Both the position numbers and the translations under genes were made by a program. 9,545 nt of DNA from Polaromonas sp. (lineage in GTDB: Bacteria > Pseudomonadota > Gammaproteobacteria > Burkholderiales > Burkholderiaceae_C). The DNA lies in assembly GCA_013205645.1 (NCBI GenBank), contig JABMMH010000402.1:1-9545 (forward strand). Reading direction: 5' to 3'. Shown one piece after another: positions 1-5,919 of the stretch (position 1 is its first letter; each line of letters starts with the position of its first letter). Below the pieces are notes generated by a model. It ran no database searches and was not told the origin of the DNA. It saw only the letters and a program-made list of their open reading frames with translations.

Positions 1-1333
1 CACCCGGTGCGGTGTCTTTGGTGATGGTCGAGCCGCCGCCGATGGTGCCGCCGGCGCCGATGGTCACAGGCGCGATCAGCACGCAATTGCTGCCGACGTG
101 GACGTCGGCCTCGATCACGGTGCGGTGTTTGTTGGCGCCGTCGTAGTTGGCGGTGATGCTGCCGGCGCCGTAGTTCACGCGTTCGCCGACGGTGGCGTCG
201 CCCAAGTACGCCAAGTGATTGGCTTTGGCACCTTTGGCCAAGGTCGAGTTTTTCACTTCGACAAAGTTGCCGATGTGCACCTCGGCCCCGAGCTTGGCGC
301 CGGGCCGCAGCCGGGCAAACGGGCCGATCAGCGCGCCTTCGCCGACCTCAACACCGAGCTTCTCACCATCGATGTGGGTGAAAGGATGGATCACGGCGGC
401 GTTGGCGATCACGCAGTTGGCGATCACGCAGTTGGCCCCCACGCGCACGCCGTCACCGAGGCTGACGTGCCCTTCAAAAACGCAGTTGACGTCGATCTCG
501 ACATCGCGCCCGCAGACCAGCTGGCCGCGCACATCGAGCCGCGCAGGGTCGGCTAGGCGCGTGCCTTGTTCCATCAGCGCGTCGGCGTTGCGTCGCTGGT
601 AAATGCGCTCTAGTTCAGCCAGTTGCACCGGGCTGTTGACGCCAGCCACCTGCGCCGCGTCGGTGATTTGGTGCGCCAGCACCGGCAAACCGTCGGCCAC
701 GGCGAACTTGACGATGTCGGTGAGGTAGTACTCACCCTGGGCGTTTTGGTTGTCTAACCGGCTAAGCCAACTGCGCAGCAAGCGCGTCGGCACAGCCATG
801 ATGCCGCTGTAAATCTCGTTGATCTGGCGCTGCGCGTCACTGGCGTCTTTGTGCTCGACGATGGCCAGCACCTTGCCAGCAACACTTTCGCGGACGATGC
901 GACCGTAACCGGTGGGCTCTGGCAGGGCCAACGTCAGCAAGGCCAAATGCTGACCCGCACACAACGCCAACAACGCTTGCAGCGTGCTGGCTTGGGTCAA
1001 GGGCACATCGCCCGACAAAATCAGCGTGACGCCGTCGTCAGCCAGTTGCGGCAGCGCTTGCTGCACGGCATGACCCGTGCCCAGCTGCGGCTCTTGCCGC
1101 ACAAACTGCAAACCCAGCGCTGCGGGGGCGTCCGCGCTCAGCGCCGTCTCCACCTCAGCCGCGCCGTGACCGGTGATGACCACCGCTTGCCTGGCCGATA
1201 ACAGTGCGGCGCATTCGATTACGTGACGTAACAAAGCGCGACCGCCCAAACGGTGCAACACTTTGGGCCTTGCGCTCTTCATCCGTGTGCCCTTGCCGGC
1301 GGCCATGATGACGACGTCTATCGGAGTTGCCAT
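1..1333 (-). CDS. glmU: Bifunctional GlmU: GlcN-1-P acetyltransferase / GlcNAc-1-P uridyltransferase (3' end cut by window)
   Basis: Cytoplasmic enzyme making UDP-GlcNAc from glucosamine-1-phosphate, acetyl-CoA and UTP, the precursor for peptidoglycan and lipid A. The frame is open for 444 codons with no stop. The N-terminal uridyltransferase domain (about 1-235) begins with a nucleotide-binding loop AAGKGTRM, then PKVLH, and has the metal-binding Asp of SGDVPLT at about residue 109. The rest is a left-handed beta-helix with hexapeptide repeats. It keeps the acetyltransferase signature IGNFVEVKNS, the catalytic His in ANHLAYLGD (about residue 373) and NYGAGSITANYDGANKHRT. Family members have about 455-480 residues, so only a short C-terminal tail is missing. 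The start ATG (1333-1331) gives the usual short N-terminus before the nucleotide loop and follows an AGGG six bases upstream. That ATG overlaps the ATG of the divergent lipoprotein gene. A 15-bp in-frame tandem repeat lies in the helix region. Assignment is very secure. Confidence 0.97.
   Translation of the reverse strand, partial: MATPIDVVIMAAGKGTRMKSARPKVLHRLGGRALLRHVIECAALLSARQAVVITGHGAAEVETALSADAPAALGLQFVRQEPQLGTGHAVQQALPQLADDGVTLILSGDVPLTQASTLQALLALCAGQHLALLTLALPEPTGYGRIVRESVAGKVLAIVEHKDASDAQRQINEIYSGIMAVPTRLLRSWLSRLDNQNAQGEYYLTDIVKFAVADGLPVLAHQITDAAQVAGVNSPVQLAELERIYQRRNADALMEQGTRLADPARLDVRGQLVCGRDVEIDVNCVFEGHVSLGDGVRVGANCVIANCVIANAAVIHPFTHIDGEKLGVEVGEGALIGPFARLRPGAKLGAEVHIGNFVEVKNSTLAKGAKANHLAYLGDATVGERVNYGAGSITANYDGANKHRTVIEADVHVGSNCVLIAPVTIGAGGTIGGGSTITKDTAPG
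401..436. repeat. 15-bp tandem repeat inside glmU
   Basis: The unit gttggcgatcacgca occurs twice back to back (401-415 and 416-430), followed by six bases of a third copy (431-436). On the glmU strand it encodes a repeated A-N-C-V-I at about residues 300-311, in the first part of the beta-helix. Because 15 bp is five codons, the frame is kept. The five-residue period differs from the six-residue helix repeat. Confidence 0.9.
1323..1326 (+). promoter_or_regulatory. Ribosome binding site deciding the DUF6279 start
   Basis: GGAG lies five bases upstream of the ATG at 1332. It supports that start over the in-frame ATG at 1263, which would add 23 residues lying entirely antisense to the glmU 5' end. 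The site itself lies inside the glmU coding sequence on the other strand. Confidence 0.6.
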
Positions 1334-2249
1334 GAGTTGCCCTGCTTACTTGTCATTGTTTAAAAACCTGCTGAAGATTATCGGCGCAGCCATGCTCCTC
1401 ATGGGTTTGCAGGGCTGCGGCGCGCTGCGCTTGGCCTACAACCAGTCACCGCTGGCGACCTACTGGTATGCCGATGGCTATCTCGATTTCAACGCCAGCC
1501 AACGGCCTTTGGTGAAGGCTGCGCTGGACGACATTCAACAATGGCACCGGCAGACGCAATTGCCGCTTTACATCGAGACGCTGGACAAGCTGCAGCAGCA
1601 GATGCCCAAAGACATGTCTGCCACGCAGGCCTGCACGCTGTTCACGGAGGTTCAAGGCCGCTTGATCGTGACCTTTGACGGCATTGCTGGTCGGTTGCAG
1701 TCAGAAGGTCAAAAAGAAGGCCAAGGCGCTGGCATGCAGGTGCTGGCCAGCTTGGACAACGCGCAGCTGGCACAACTGCAGAAAAAACTGACCAAAGCCA
1801 ATGCCACGTACCGTCAAGAGAATGTCGAGGGGACGGCGCCCAAGCTGCGCGACAAGCGGCTTGATCAAGCCGTCTCGCGCGCCGAGAGTCTTTACGGCAA
1901 CCTCACCAGCAAGCAAGAAGCCTTGCTGGATGCCCGGCTTGAAGCCTCCGGTTTCGAGCCAGAAGCCTTCTACGCCGAACGCCTGCGCCGGCAGCAAGAT
2001 TTGCTGCAAACGCTGCGCAACCTGAAGCCAGCCGCCGCCGCTGTTTCGTCCAACTTGGGCGGCGTCTTCGCGCGCGTGGCCATGTCGCCAGACCCGAACT
2101 ACCGGGACTACAGCCAAAGAACGCGGCTGCAAGCCTGCCAAACCTTCGCTGATTTGCACAACAGCATGAGCCCAGAGCAACGCCTCAAGGCAGCGCGCAA
2201 GCTGCAAAATTACGCCTTGGATTTGCGCGCGCTGTCAGTCCAGCGCTAG
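1332..2249 (+). CDS. DUF6279 family lipoprotein
   Basis: Predicted 305-residue lipoprotein of unknown function. The N-terminus is a lipoprotein signal: positively charged section to K15, hydrophobic core IIGAAMLLMGLQG, and lipobox L-Q-G-C with Cys29 as the lipidation site. The residue after Cys is Gly, not Asp, so outer-membrane sorting is expected. Next comes the family hallmark ALRLAYNQSP, then TYWYADGYLDFN. The remainder is charged, mostly helical sequence with Arg-rich stretches such as AERLRRQQDLLQTLR, then SPDPNYRDY, and a C-terminal LHNSMSPEQRLKAARKLQ. This pattern matches DUF6279 proteins I recall from Burkholderiales and Pseudomonas, which have similar length. No enzymatic motif is visible. 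The chosen ATG has GGAG upstream and gives a proper signal peptide; the Met at 1392 would leave too short a signal. The gene diverges from glmU and ends 9 bp from the convergent cyclo-ligase gene. Family assignment is good; function is unknown. Confidence 0.85.
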   Translation: MSCPAYLSLFKNLLKIIGAAMLLMGLQGCGALRLAYNQSPLATYWYADGYLDFNASQRPLVKAALDDIQQWHRQTQLPLYIETLDKLQQQMPKDMSATQACTLFTEVQGRLIVTFDGIAGRLQSEGQKEGQGAGMQVLASLDNAQLAQLQKKLTKANATYRQENVEGTAPKLRDKRLDQAVSRAESLYGNLTSKQEALLDARLEASGFEPEAFYAERLRRQQDLLQTLRNLKPAAAAVSSNLGGVFARVAMSPDPNYRDYSQRTRLQACQTFADLHNSMSPEQRLKAARKLQNYALDLRALSVQR

Positions 2250-2258
2250 AGCCCAGTT

Positions 2259-2900
2259 TCAGCTGCCCGACCAGACCACGCCTACGTCGTTCAGCAAGGC
2301 GTCCAGCGGCACATCGTGTGCCTCGGGTTGCAGGTCAGGCAGCCAGCCGTGGCTGTAACCGAGCCCGACCGTCACCGGCTTGGGTTGCAAAGTGGCCAGC
2401 GTCCGGTCGTAAAAACCGCCGCCGTAGCCCAATCGGTAGCCGCCCGGACCGTAGCCGACGCAAGGAACAAACAACAAGGTCGGGACAATCATTTCGGTGT
2501 CTTTGGGTTTTGGAATGCCGTAGGCGTCTTCTTCCATCGGGCAACCTGGGTACCAAGCGTGAAAGGTCAGCGTTTTGTGAACTTTATCGACCACCGGCAG
2601 TCCGATCTTGCGAGGCGAACGGTTCGCCAGGCTTTCGGTCACGATTTGTGTGCCGCCGTCCGGGGTCAAGGGCTTGTTCGGCTCAAACAACTCGCCGAGC
2701 ATGGCGTCTTCTTGCCAGCGGTAAAGCGCCGGCAAGGGGTCAAACTCACCTTTGATCGGCCAATAAGCGCCAATCACGGCATCCGGCCGGCCGACCAGCC
2801 AGATGCGCATGACACGCTGTAACAAGTCTGCGCGCTGTAGGCGATCAGGCAGGTTCAAACGTTGATCGATGAGATGTTTACGCGCAGTTAATTTGTCCAT
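2259..2900 (-). CDS. ygfA: 5-formyltetrahydrofolate cyclo-ligase
   Basis: Cytoplasmic enzyme (5,10-methenyltetrahydrofolate synthetase) that uses ATP to convert 5-formyl-THF to 5,10-methenyl-THF, returning a storage or inhibitory folate to the one-carbon pool. The 213-residue product has the usual family length. Visible signatures are the N-terminal basic segment near the start (MDKLTARKHLIDQR), YWPIKGEFDPLPAL at about 46-59, YGIPKPKD at about 127-134, and the family signature GGYRLGYGGGFYDRTL at about 153-168, which forms the nucleotide/substrate site. I chose ATG 2900 because GGGTGAT precedes it and matches the 16S tail. A GTG two codons upstream (2906-2904) is possible but overlaps that site. 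The gene is convergent with the lipoprotein gene and divergent from slt with a 9-bp gap, so its promoter must lie within the slt coding region. Confidence 0.95.
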   Translation of the reverse strand: MDKLTARKHLIDQRLNLPDRLQRADLLQRVMRIWLVGRPDAVIGAYWPIKGEFDPLPALYRWQEDAMLGELFEPNKPLTPDGGTQIVTESLANRSPRKIGLPVVDKVHKTLTFHAWYPGCPMEEDAYGIPKPKDTEMIVPTLLFVPCVGYGPGGYRLGYGGGFYDRTLATLQPKPVTVGLGYSHGWLPDLQPEAHDVPLDALLNDVGVVWSGS

Positions 2901-2901
2901 A

Positions 2902-2908
2902 ATCACCC
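2902..2908 (-). promoter_or_regulatory. Ribosome binding site of the cyclo-ligase gene
   Basis: On the minus strand GGGTGAT ends one base before ATG 2900. Its GGTGAT part pairs with the extended anti-Shine-Dalgarno. It occupies nearly the whole 9-bp gap to the divergent slt start, and no comparable site is seen for slt. It argues for ATG 2900 over the GTG at 2906, which would lie inside the site. Confidence 0.5.
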
Positions 2909-2909
2909 G

Positions 2910-4937
2910 ATGCTATCGAAATTTATTTACACCGCTGCGCTGGCAGCCCTGACCAGTTCTTTTTTCACTGTCCCAGCCGTCGCGCAAACCACGGCGGCGA
3001 CGGCGTTAACGCGTGCCGACGAGACCGTCTTGGAGATGGGCCAAGCCTTCAGGCGCGGTGACAAAGCCCGCTTGGCCAACTTGCTGCCGCAGGTGCGCGG
3101 CCATGCGCTGGAACCGTGGGCCGCGTATTGGGAATTGCGCAGTCGGCTGAACGAAGCGAGTCCGCCAGAAGTGCAGGCGTTTTTGACGCGTTACGCTGGC
3201 AGCTACCAAGAAGACCGACTCCGCAACGACTGGCTGCTGCTGCTCGGCGAGCGCCGTGACTGGACTAATTTTGCGATCGCGCATCCGCAATTCCGCATGG
3301 GCGATGACCGCGACGTGCGCTGCTACGCCTGGCTCATCGATCACGTCACCCAGGGGCCCGACAGCACGGGCGCGCGGGCCGACAACGTCAAGCAAAACTG
3401 GTACGCCCAGCGCGACGCCGACGACGGTTGCCGGGCCGCGGCTGAGCGCCTGCTGGCCTCCAAACAACTGGTGCCGCTGGACATCTGGCGCAAAGCCCGG
3501 CTGTCGATCGAGAGCAACCGGCCCCGCCCGACCCGTGACGCGGTTGAGATGGTCTCGCCGGAATCGATGGCCTTGCTGGCGATCATTCAAGCCAACCCGT
3601 CGCAATTCCTGACTGACAAGAAACTGGCGTTCACGAAGGTTCGCAAAGAACTCATCACGCTGGCGCTGGTCAAGCTGGCCGCCACCGAGCCCGAAGCAGC
3701 CGCTAAATTTTTAGAACACAAATGGGGCTTTCAGTTGAGCGCCGAAGAACGCAACTGGGTCTGGGGCGTCATTGGCAAGCAAAGCGCGATTCGTTTTAGC
3801 AGCCAAGGCTTGGATGCGCTGGCGTACTTCAGCAAGGTATCGGCTGACGCTGACCTCACCGACGAGATGCTGGCCTGGAAAGCCCGCGCTGCCTTGCGCG
3901 TCGGCGACCAGCCGCGCTGGGCCTCGGTGCTGAGCAGCATCAACGCCATGAGCAGCGAGGCTAGGCAAGACCCGACCTGGACTTATTGGAAAGCCCGCGC
4001 CTTGTTGGCTGGCACACCGACAGCCGCCAAGCGGGCTGAAGCGCTGGCGCTGTACCAGTCGATTGCCTCGGTGCGCGGCTTTTACGAACAACTCGCGCTC
4101 GAAGAGTTAGGCCAGCTCATCACCGTGCCGGCCAGCCCAGCAGCCTTGAGCACTGCAGAAAAAGACGCCGCCCGCAGCAACGCCAGTCTGCAACGCGCGA
4201 CGTACGCCATCGCCATCGGTCTGCGCAGCGAAGGCGTGCGCGAATGGAACTACGCCACCAACTTGGCGCAAACCGGCGGCATGGGTGACCGCGAGTTGTT
4301 GGCTGCTGCGCAGTTGGCCTGCGACCGCGCCATCTGGGACCGCTGCATCAACACCAGCGAACGCACGCAAGGCGACATGGACTTTGCCCAACGCTTCCCG
4401 ATGCCGTTTCGAGACGCCGTCATCAAACGCAGCCGAGAGATTGGTCTAGACCCGGCTTATGTCTATGGTTTGATCCGCCAAGAAAGTCGCTTCATCATGG
4501 ACGCGCGCTCTGGCGTCGGCGCCTCCGGCCTGATGCAAGTCATGCCAGCCACCGCGCGCGAAACCGCTCGATACATCGGCCTGACAAGTTTCACCGCCAA
4601 TCAAATCAACGACCGCGACACCAACATCACCATTGGCACGGCCTACTTGAAGCGAGCGCTGGATGATTTTGGCGGCTCGATGGCGATGGCCGCTGCCGCC
4701 TACAACGCCGGGCCGAGCCGGCCGCGCAACTGGCGCAACGGGCCGCAACTCGAAGCCGCGATCTGGGCCGAAAACGTGCCCTTCAACGAAACCCGCGACT
4801 ACGTCAAGAAAGTGTTGTCCAACACCACCAACTACGCCGCCATGTTGACCGGTCAGCCGCAGTCTTTGAAGGCGCGGCTGGGCATGGTAGGTCCGCGCGA
4901 AGCCAGCGCGCCACCGACTGACGACAAAATGCCTTGA
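2910..4937 (+). CDS. slt: Soluble lytic murein transglycosylase (Slt70 family)
   Basis: Periplasmic enzyme that cleaves the MurNAc-GlcNAc bond of peptidoglycan, forming 1,6-anhydromuropeptides during wall turnover. The 675-residue precursor has a signal peptide with likely cleavage at AVA|Q (25/26). A long all-helical region (about 30-490) corresponds to the Slt70 superhelical ring, with recurring W/Y-rich helical pairs such as WTYWKARALL. The C-terminal lysozyme-like SLT domain starts near residue 508. It has the catalytic Glu525 in IRQESRF, then GASGLMQVMPATA (537-549), and AAYNAGPSRPRNW with Tyr598. Length is close to E. coli Slt70 (645). An in-frame TAA at 2889-2891 lies upstream, so ATG 2910 is the earliest ATG. 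No clear Shine-Dalgarno precedes it, which suggests weak or leaderless initiation. It is divergent from the cyclo-ligase gene and convergent with fpr. Family assignment is secure. Confidence 0.96.
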   Translation: MLSKFIYTAALAALTSSFFTVPAVAQTTAATALTRADETVLEMGQAFRRGDKARLANLLPQVRGHALEPWAAYWELRSRLNEASPPEVQAFLTRYAGSYQEDRLRNDWLLLLGERRDWTNFAIAHPQFRMGDDRDVRCYAWLIDHVTQGPDSTGARADNVKQNWYAQRDADDGCRAAAERLLASKQLVPLDIWRKARLSIESNRPRPTRDAVEMVSPESMALLAIIQANPSQFLTDKKLAFTKVRKELITLALVKLAATEPEAAAKFLEHKWGFQLSAEERNWVWGVIGKQSAIRFSSQGLDALAYFSKVSADADLTDEMLAWKARAALRVGDQPRWASVLSSINAMSSEARQDPTWTYWKARALLAGTPTAAKRAEALALYQSIASVRGFYEQLALEELGQLITVPASPAALSTAEKDAARSNASLQRATYAIAIGLRSEGVREWNYATNLAQTGGMGDRELLAAAQLACDRAIWDRCINTSERTQGDMDFAQRFPMPFRDAVIKRSREIGLDPAYVYGLIRQESRFIMDARSGVGASGLMQVMPATARETARYIGLTSFTANQINDRDTNITIGTAYLKRALDDFGGSMAMAAAAYNAGPSRPRNWRNGPQLEAAIWAENVPFNETRDYVKKVLSNTTNYAAMLTGQPQSLKARLGMVGPREASAPPTDDKMP

Positions 4938-4945
4938 GAAAACAA

Positions 4946-4968
4946 GCCAGGCGGACGGACCGCTTGGC
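4946..4968 (-). terminator. Stem-loop terminator between convergent slt and fpr
   Basis: gccaggcgg (4946-4954) and ccgcttggc (4960-4968) form a 9-bp stem around the 5-base loop acgga. In plus-strand RNA all nine positions pair, one as G-U; in minus-strand RNA that position is an A-C mismatch. Reading leftward from fpr, the stem is followed by TTGTTTTCTC, a U-rich tract typical of intrinsic termination. Reading rightward from slt there is no U tract. It therefore best serves fpr and may also stop or protect the slt transcript. Confidence 0.65.
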
Positions 4969-4977
4969 GCTTGCCGA

Positions 4978-5751
4978 TCACTGCTCGGCGAAGGCGCGCT
5001 CAATCACGAAGTCACCTTGGCGAACGGTGTTGCCTTCTTTGAAGCCGCGCTCTTCGAGCATGCGCTTCAGGTCTTTCAGCATGCCCGGGCTGCCGCAGAT
5101 CATGACGCGGTCTTCCACCGGGTTGAGCGCGGGCAGGTTCAAGTCGGCCATCAGCTTGCCGCTCTCGATCAGGTCAGTCACCCGGCCGGTGTTGCGGTAA
5201 GCCTCGCGGGTGACGGTCGGGTAGTACAGCAGTTGCTTGGCGATCATCTCGCCCAAGAACTCATGCTGCGCCAGCTCGCTGTCAATCAGGTCGTGATAAG
5301 CCAACTCCTCGACTTGTCGCACGCCGTGCACCAGCACCACTTGCTCGAATTGCTCGTAAGTGGCCGGGTCGCGGATGATGCTCAAGAAAGGCGCCAGGCC
5401 GGTGCCGGTAGACAGCAAATACAGCCGTTTACCGGGCAGCAGGTAGTCAATCAGCAAAGTGCCAGTCGGTTTGCGACCGACGATCACGGTGTCGCCCACC
5501 TGGAGGTGTTGCAGGCGCGACGTCAGCGGGCCGTCTTGCACCTTGATGCTTAGAAATTCAAGATGCTCGTCGTGGTTTGGGCTGACGATGCTGTAAGCAC
5601 GCAGCAGCGGCTTGTCGTTAACGCGCAGACCGATCATGGTGAAGTGGCCATTGCTGAAGCGAAGCGACTGGTCGCGGGTCGTCGTGAAGGTGAACAGCGT
5701 GTCGGTCCAGTGGTGGACGGATAAAACCCGTTCTTCGTTGAAAGCGCTCAT
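4978..5751 (-). CDS. fpr: Ferredoxin/flavodoxin-NADP+ reductase
   Basis: Cytoplasmic FAD enzyme exchanging electrons between NADPH and ferredoxin or flavodoxin, supplying biosynthetic or stress-response reactions. The 257-residue length fits bacterial plant-type FNRs. The N-terminal FAD-binding barrel has RAYS at 51-54 (flavin binding) and GPLTSRL at 74-80 (phosphate binding). The NADP domain has STGTGLAPF at 114-122 and CGSPGM at 219-224. The tail VIERAFAEQ resembles the Azotobacter/Rhodobacter subclass, which ends a few residues after Ala-Phe, and not the E. coli type ending in Trp. ATG 5751 matches the family N-terminus; no strong Shine-Dalgarno is visible before it. The open frame continues upstream through the intergenic region and antisense to the binding-protein gene, but that part has no family similarity. 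A structured operator-like region and possible promoter lie upstream. Redox-responsive control is known for fpr in other proteobacteria but is only inferred here. Confidence 0.95.
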   Translation of the reverse strand: MSAFNEERVLSVHHWTDTLFTFTTTRDQSLRFSNGHFTMIGLRVNDKPLLRAYSIVSPNHDEHLEFLSIKVQDGPLTSRLQHLQVGDTVIVGRKPTGTLLIDYLLPGKRLYLLSTGTGLAPFLSIIRDPATYEQFEQVVLVHGVRQVEELAYHDLIDSELAQHEFLGEMIAKQLLYYPTVTREAYRNTGRVTDLIESGKLMADLNLPALNPVEDRVMICGSPGMLKDLKRMLEERGFKEGNTVRQGDFVIERAFAEQ

Positions 5752-5790
5752 GGTGTGTACGTGTAAAACTTGGGTAAAAAGCAGAAAGCA

Positions 5791-5819
5791 ATAAGACACT
5801 ATTGTCGGCGAAAGGCCAA
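5791..5819 (-). promoter_or_regulatory. Candidate sigma70 promoter of fpr
   Basis: On the minus strand TTGGCC (5819-5814, four of six to TTGACA) and TCTTAT (5796-5791, four of six to TATAAT) are separated by 17 bases. Transcription would begin about 30 bases before the fpr ATG. The left arm of the inverted repeat falls inside the 17-base spacer. The matches are modest, so this is a proposal. Confidence 0.35.
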
Positions 5820-5846
5820 TGACCGTTGTCCTGACCGACAATAGTG
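5797..5846. promoter_or_regulatory. 12-bp inverted repeat, putative operator
   Basis: CACTATTGTCGG (5797-5808) and its exact reverse complement CCGACAATAGTG (5835-5846) flank a 26-base spacer. A third TTGTC at 5826-5830 pairs with the right arm to give TTGTC-N6-GACAA (5826-5841). The half-site TTGTC thus occurs three times in 39 bp. The left arm lies between the proposed -10 and -35 of fpr, and the inner palindrome lies just upstream of the -35. This layout suits a dimeric regulator. The regulator is not encoded in the window. Confidence 0.5.
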
Positions 5847-5860
5847 ATCCGCCAACGCGC

Positions 5861-5881
5861 GGGGACACCTGAAAAGTCCCC
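5861..5881 (+). other. Small hairpin in the leader of the importer operon
   Basis: GGGGAC (5861-5866) and GTCCCC (5876-5881) form a perfect 6-bp stem with a 9-base loop, 38 bases before the binding-protein ATG. No U tract follows, so a classical terminator is unlikely. It may be a 5'-leader structure or chance. Confidence 0.35.
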
Positions 5882-5906
5882 AAGAGTCCTTGATTTATCC
5901 GCAAGC

Positions 5907-5910
5907 AGGA
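5907..5910 (+). promoter_or_regulatory. Ribosome binding site of the binding-protein gene
   Basis: AGGA followed by an A-rich stretch lies nine bases before ATG 5920. It supports that start over the in-frame TTG at 5890, which lies upstream of this site. Confidence 0.6.
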
Positions 5911-5919
5911 AAAAATTTC

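Larger units (their letters stand above)
5752..5919. other. Divergent intergenic region, fpr / importer operon
   Basis: This 168-bp noncoding region between two outward-facing genes must carry the signals for both. It holds a candidate fpr promoter (5791-5819), a 12-bp inverted repeat (5797-5846) with an embedded TTGTC-N6-GACAA palindrome, a 6-bp hairpin (5861-5881), and the AGGA ribosome site of the binding-protein gene. It is more AT-rich near fpr than the flanking genes. I could not identify a convincing promoter for the rightward operon. Confidence 0.7.

Noticed and set aside
98..556. Plus-strand open frame of 152 codons opposite glmU.
   Set aside because: The glmU frame is continuous with all catalytic motifs on the other strand; this is a low-complexity shadow rich in His, Asp, Val and Gly.
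1263..1331. Earlier in-frame ATG for the lipoprotein gene.
   Set aside because: It would put 23 extra residues before the lipoprotein signal, lies fully antisense to the glmU nucleotide-binding loop, and lacks the GGAG found at 1332.
1967..2040. Possible repeat or coiled-coil module in the lipoprotein gene.
   Set aside because: It is generic charged helical sequence with no nucleotide periodicity.
2250..2258. Terminator between the convergent lipoprotein and cyclo-ligase genes.
   Set aside because: The gap is 9 bp and I see no stem with a U tract in or next to it; termination may be Rho-dependent or the transcripts may overlap.
5890..5919. TTG start for the binding protein.
   Set aside because: The ribosome site lies downstream of it, and the ATG at 5920 gives a standard signal peptide.
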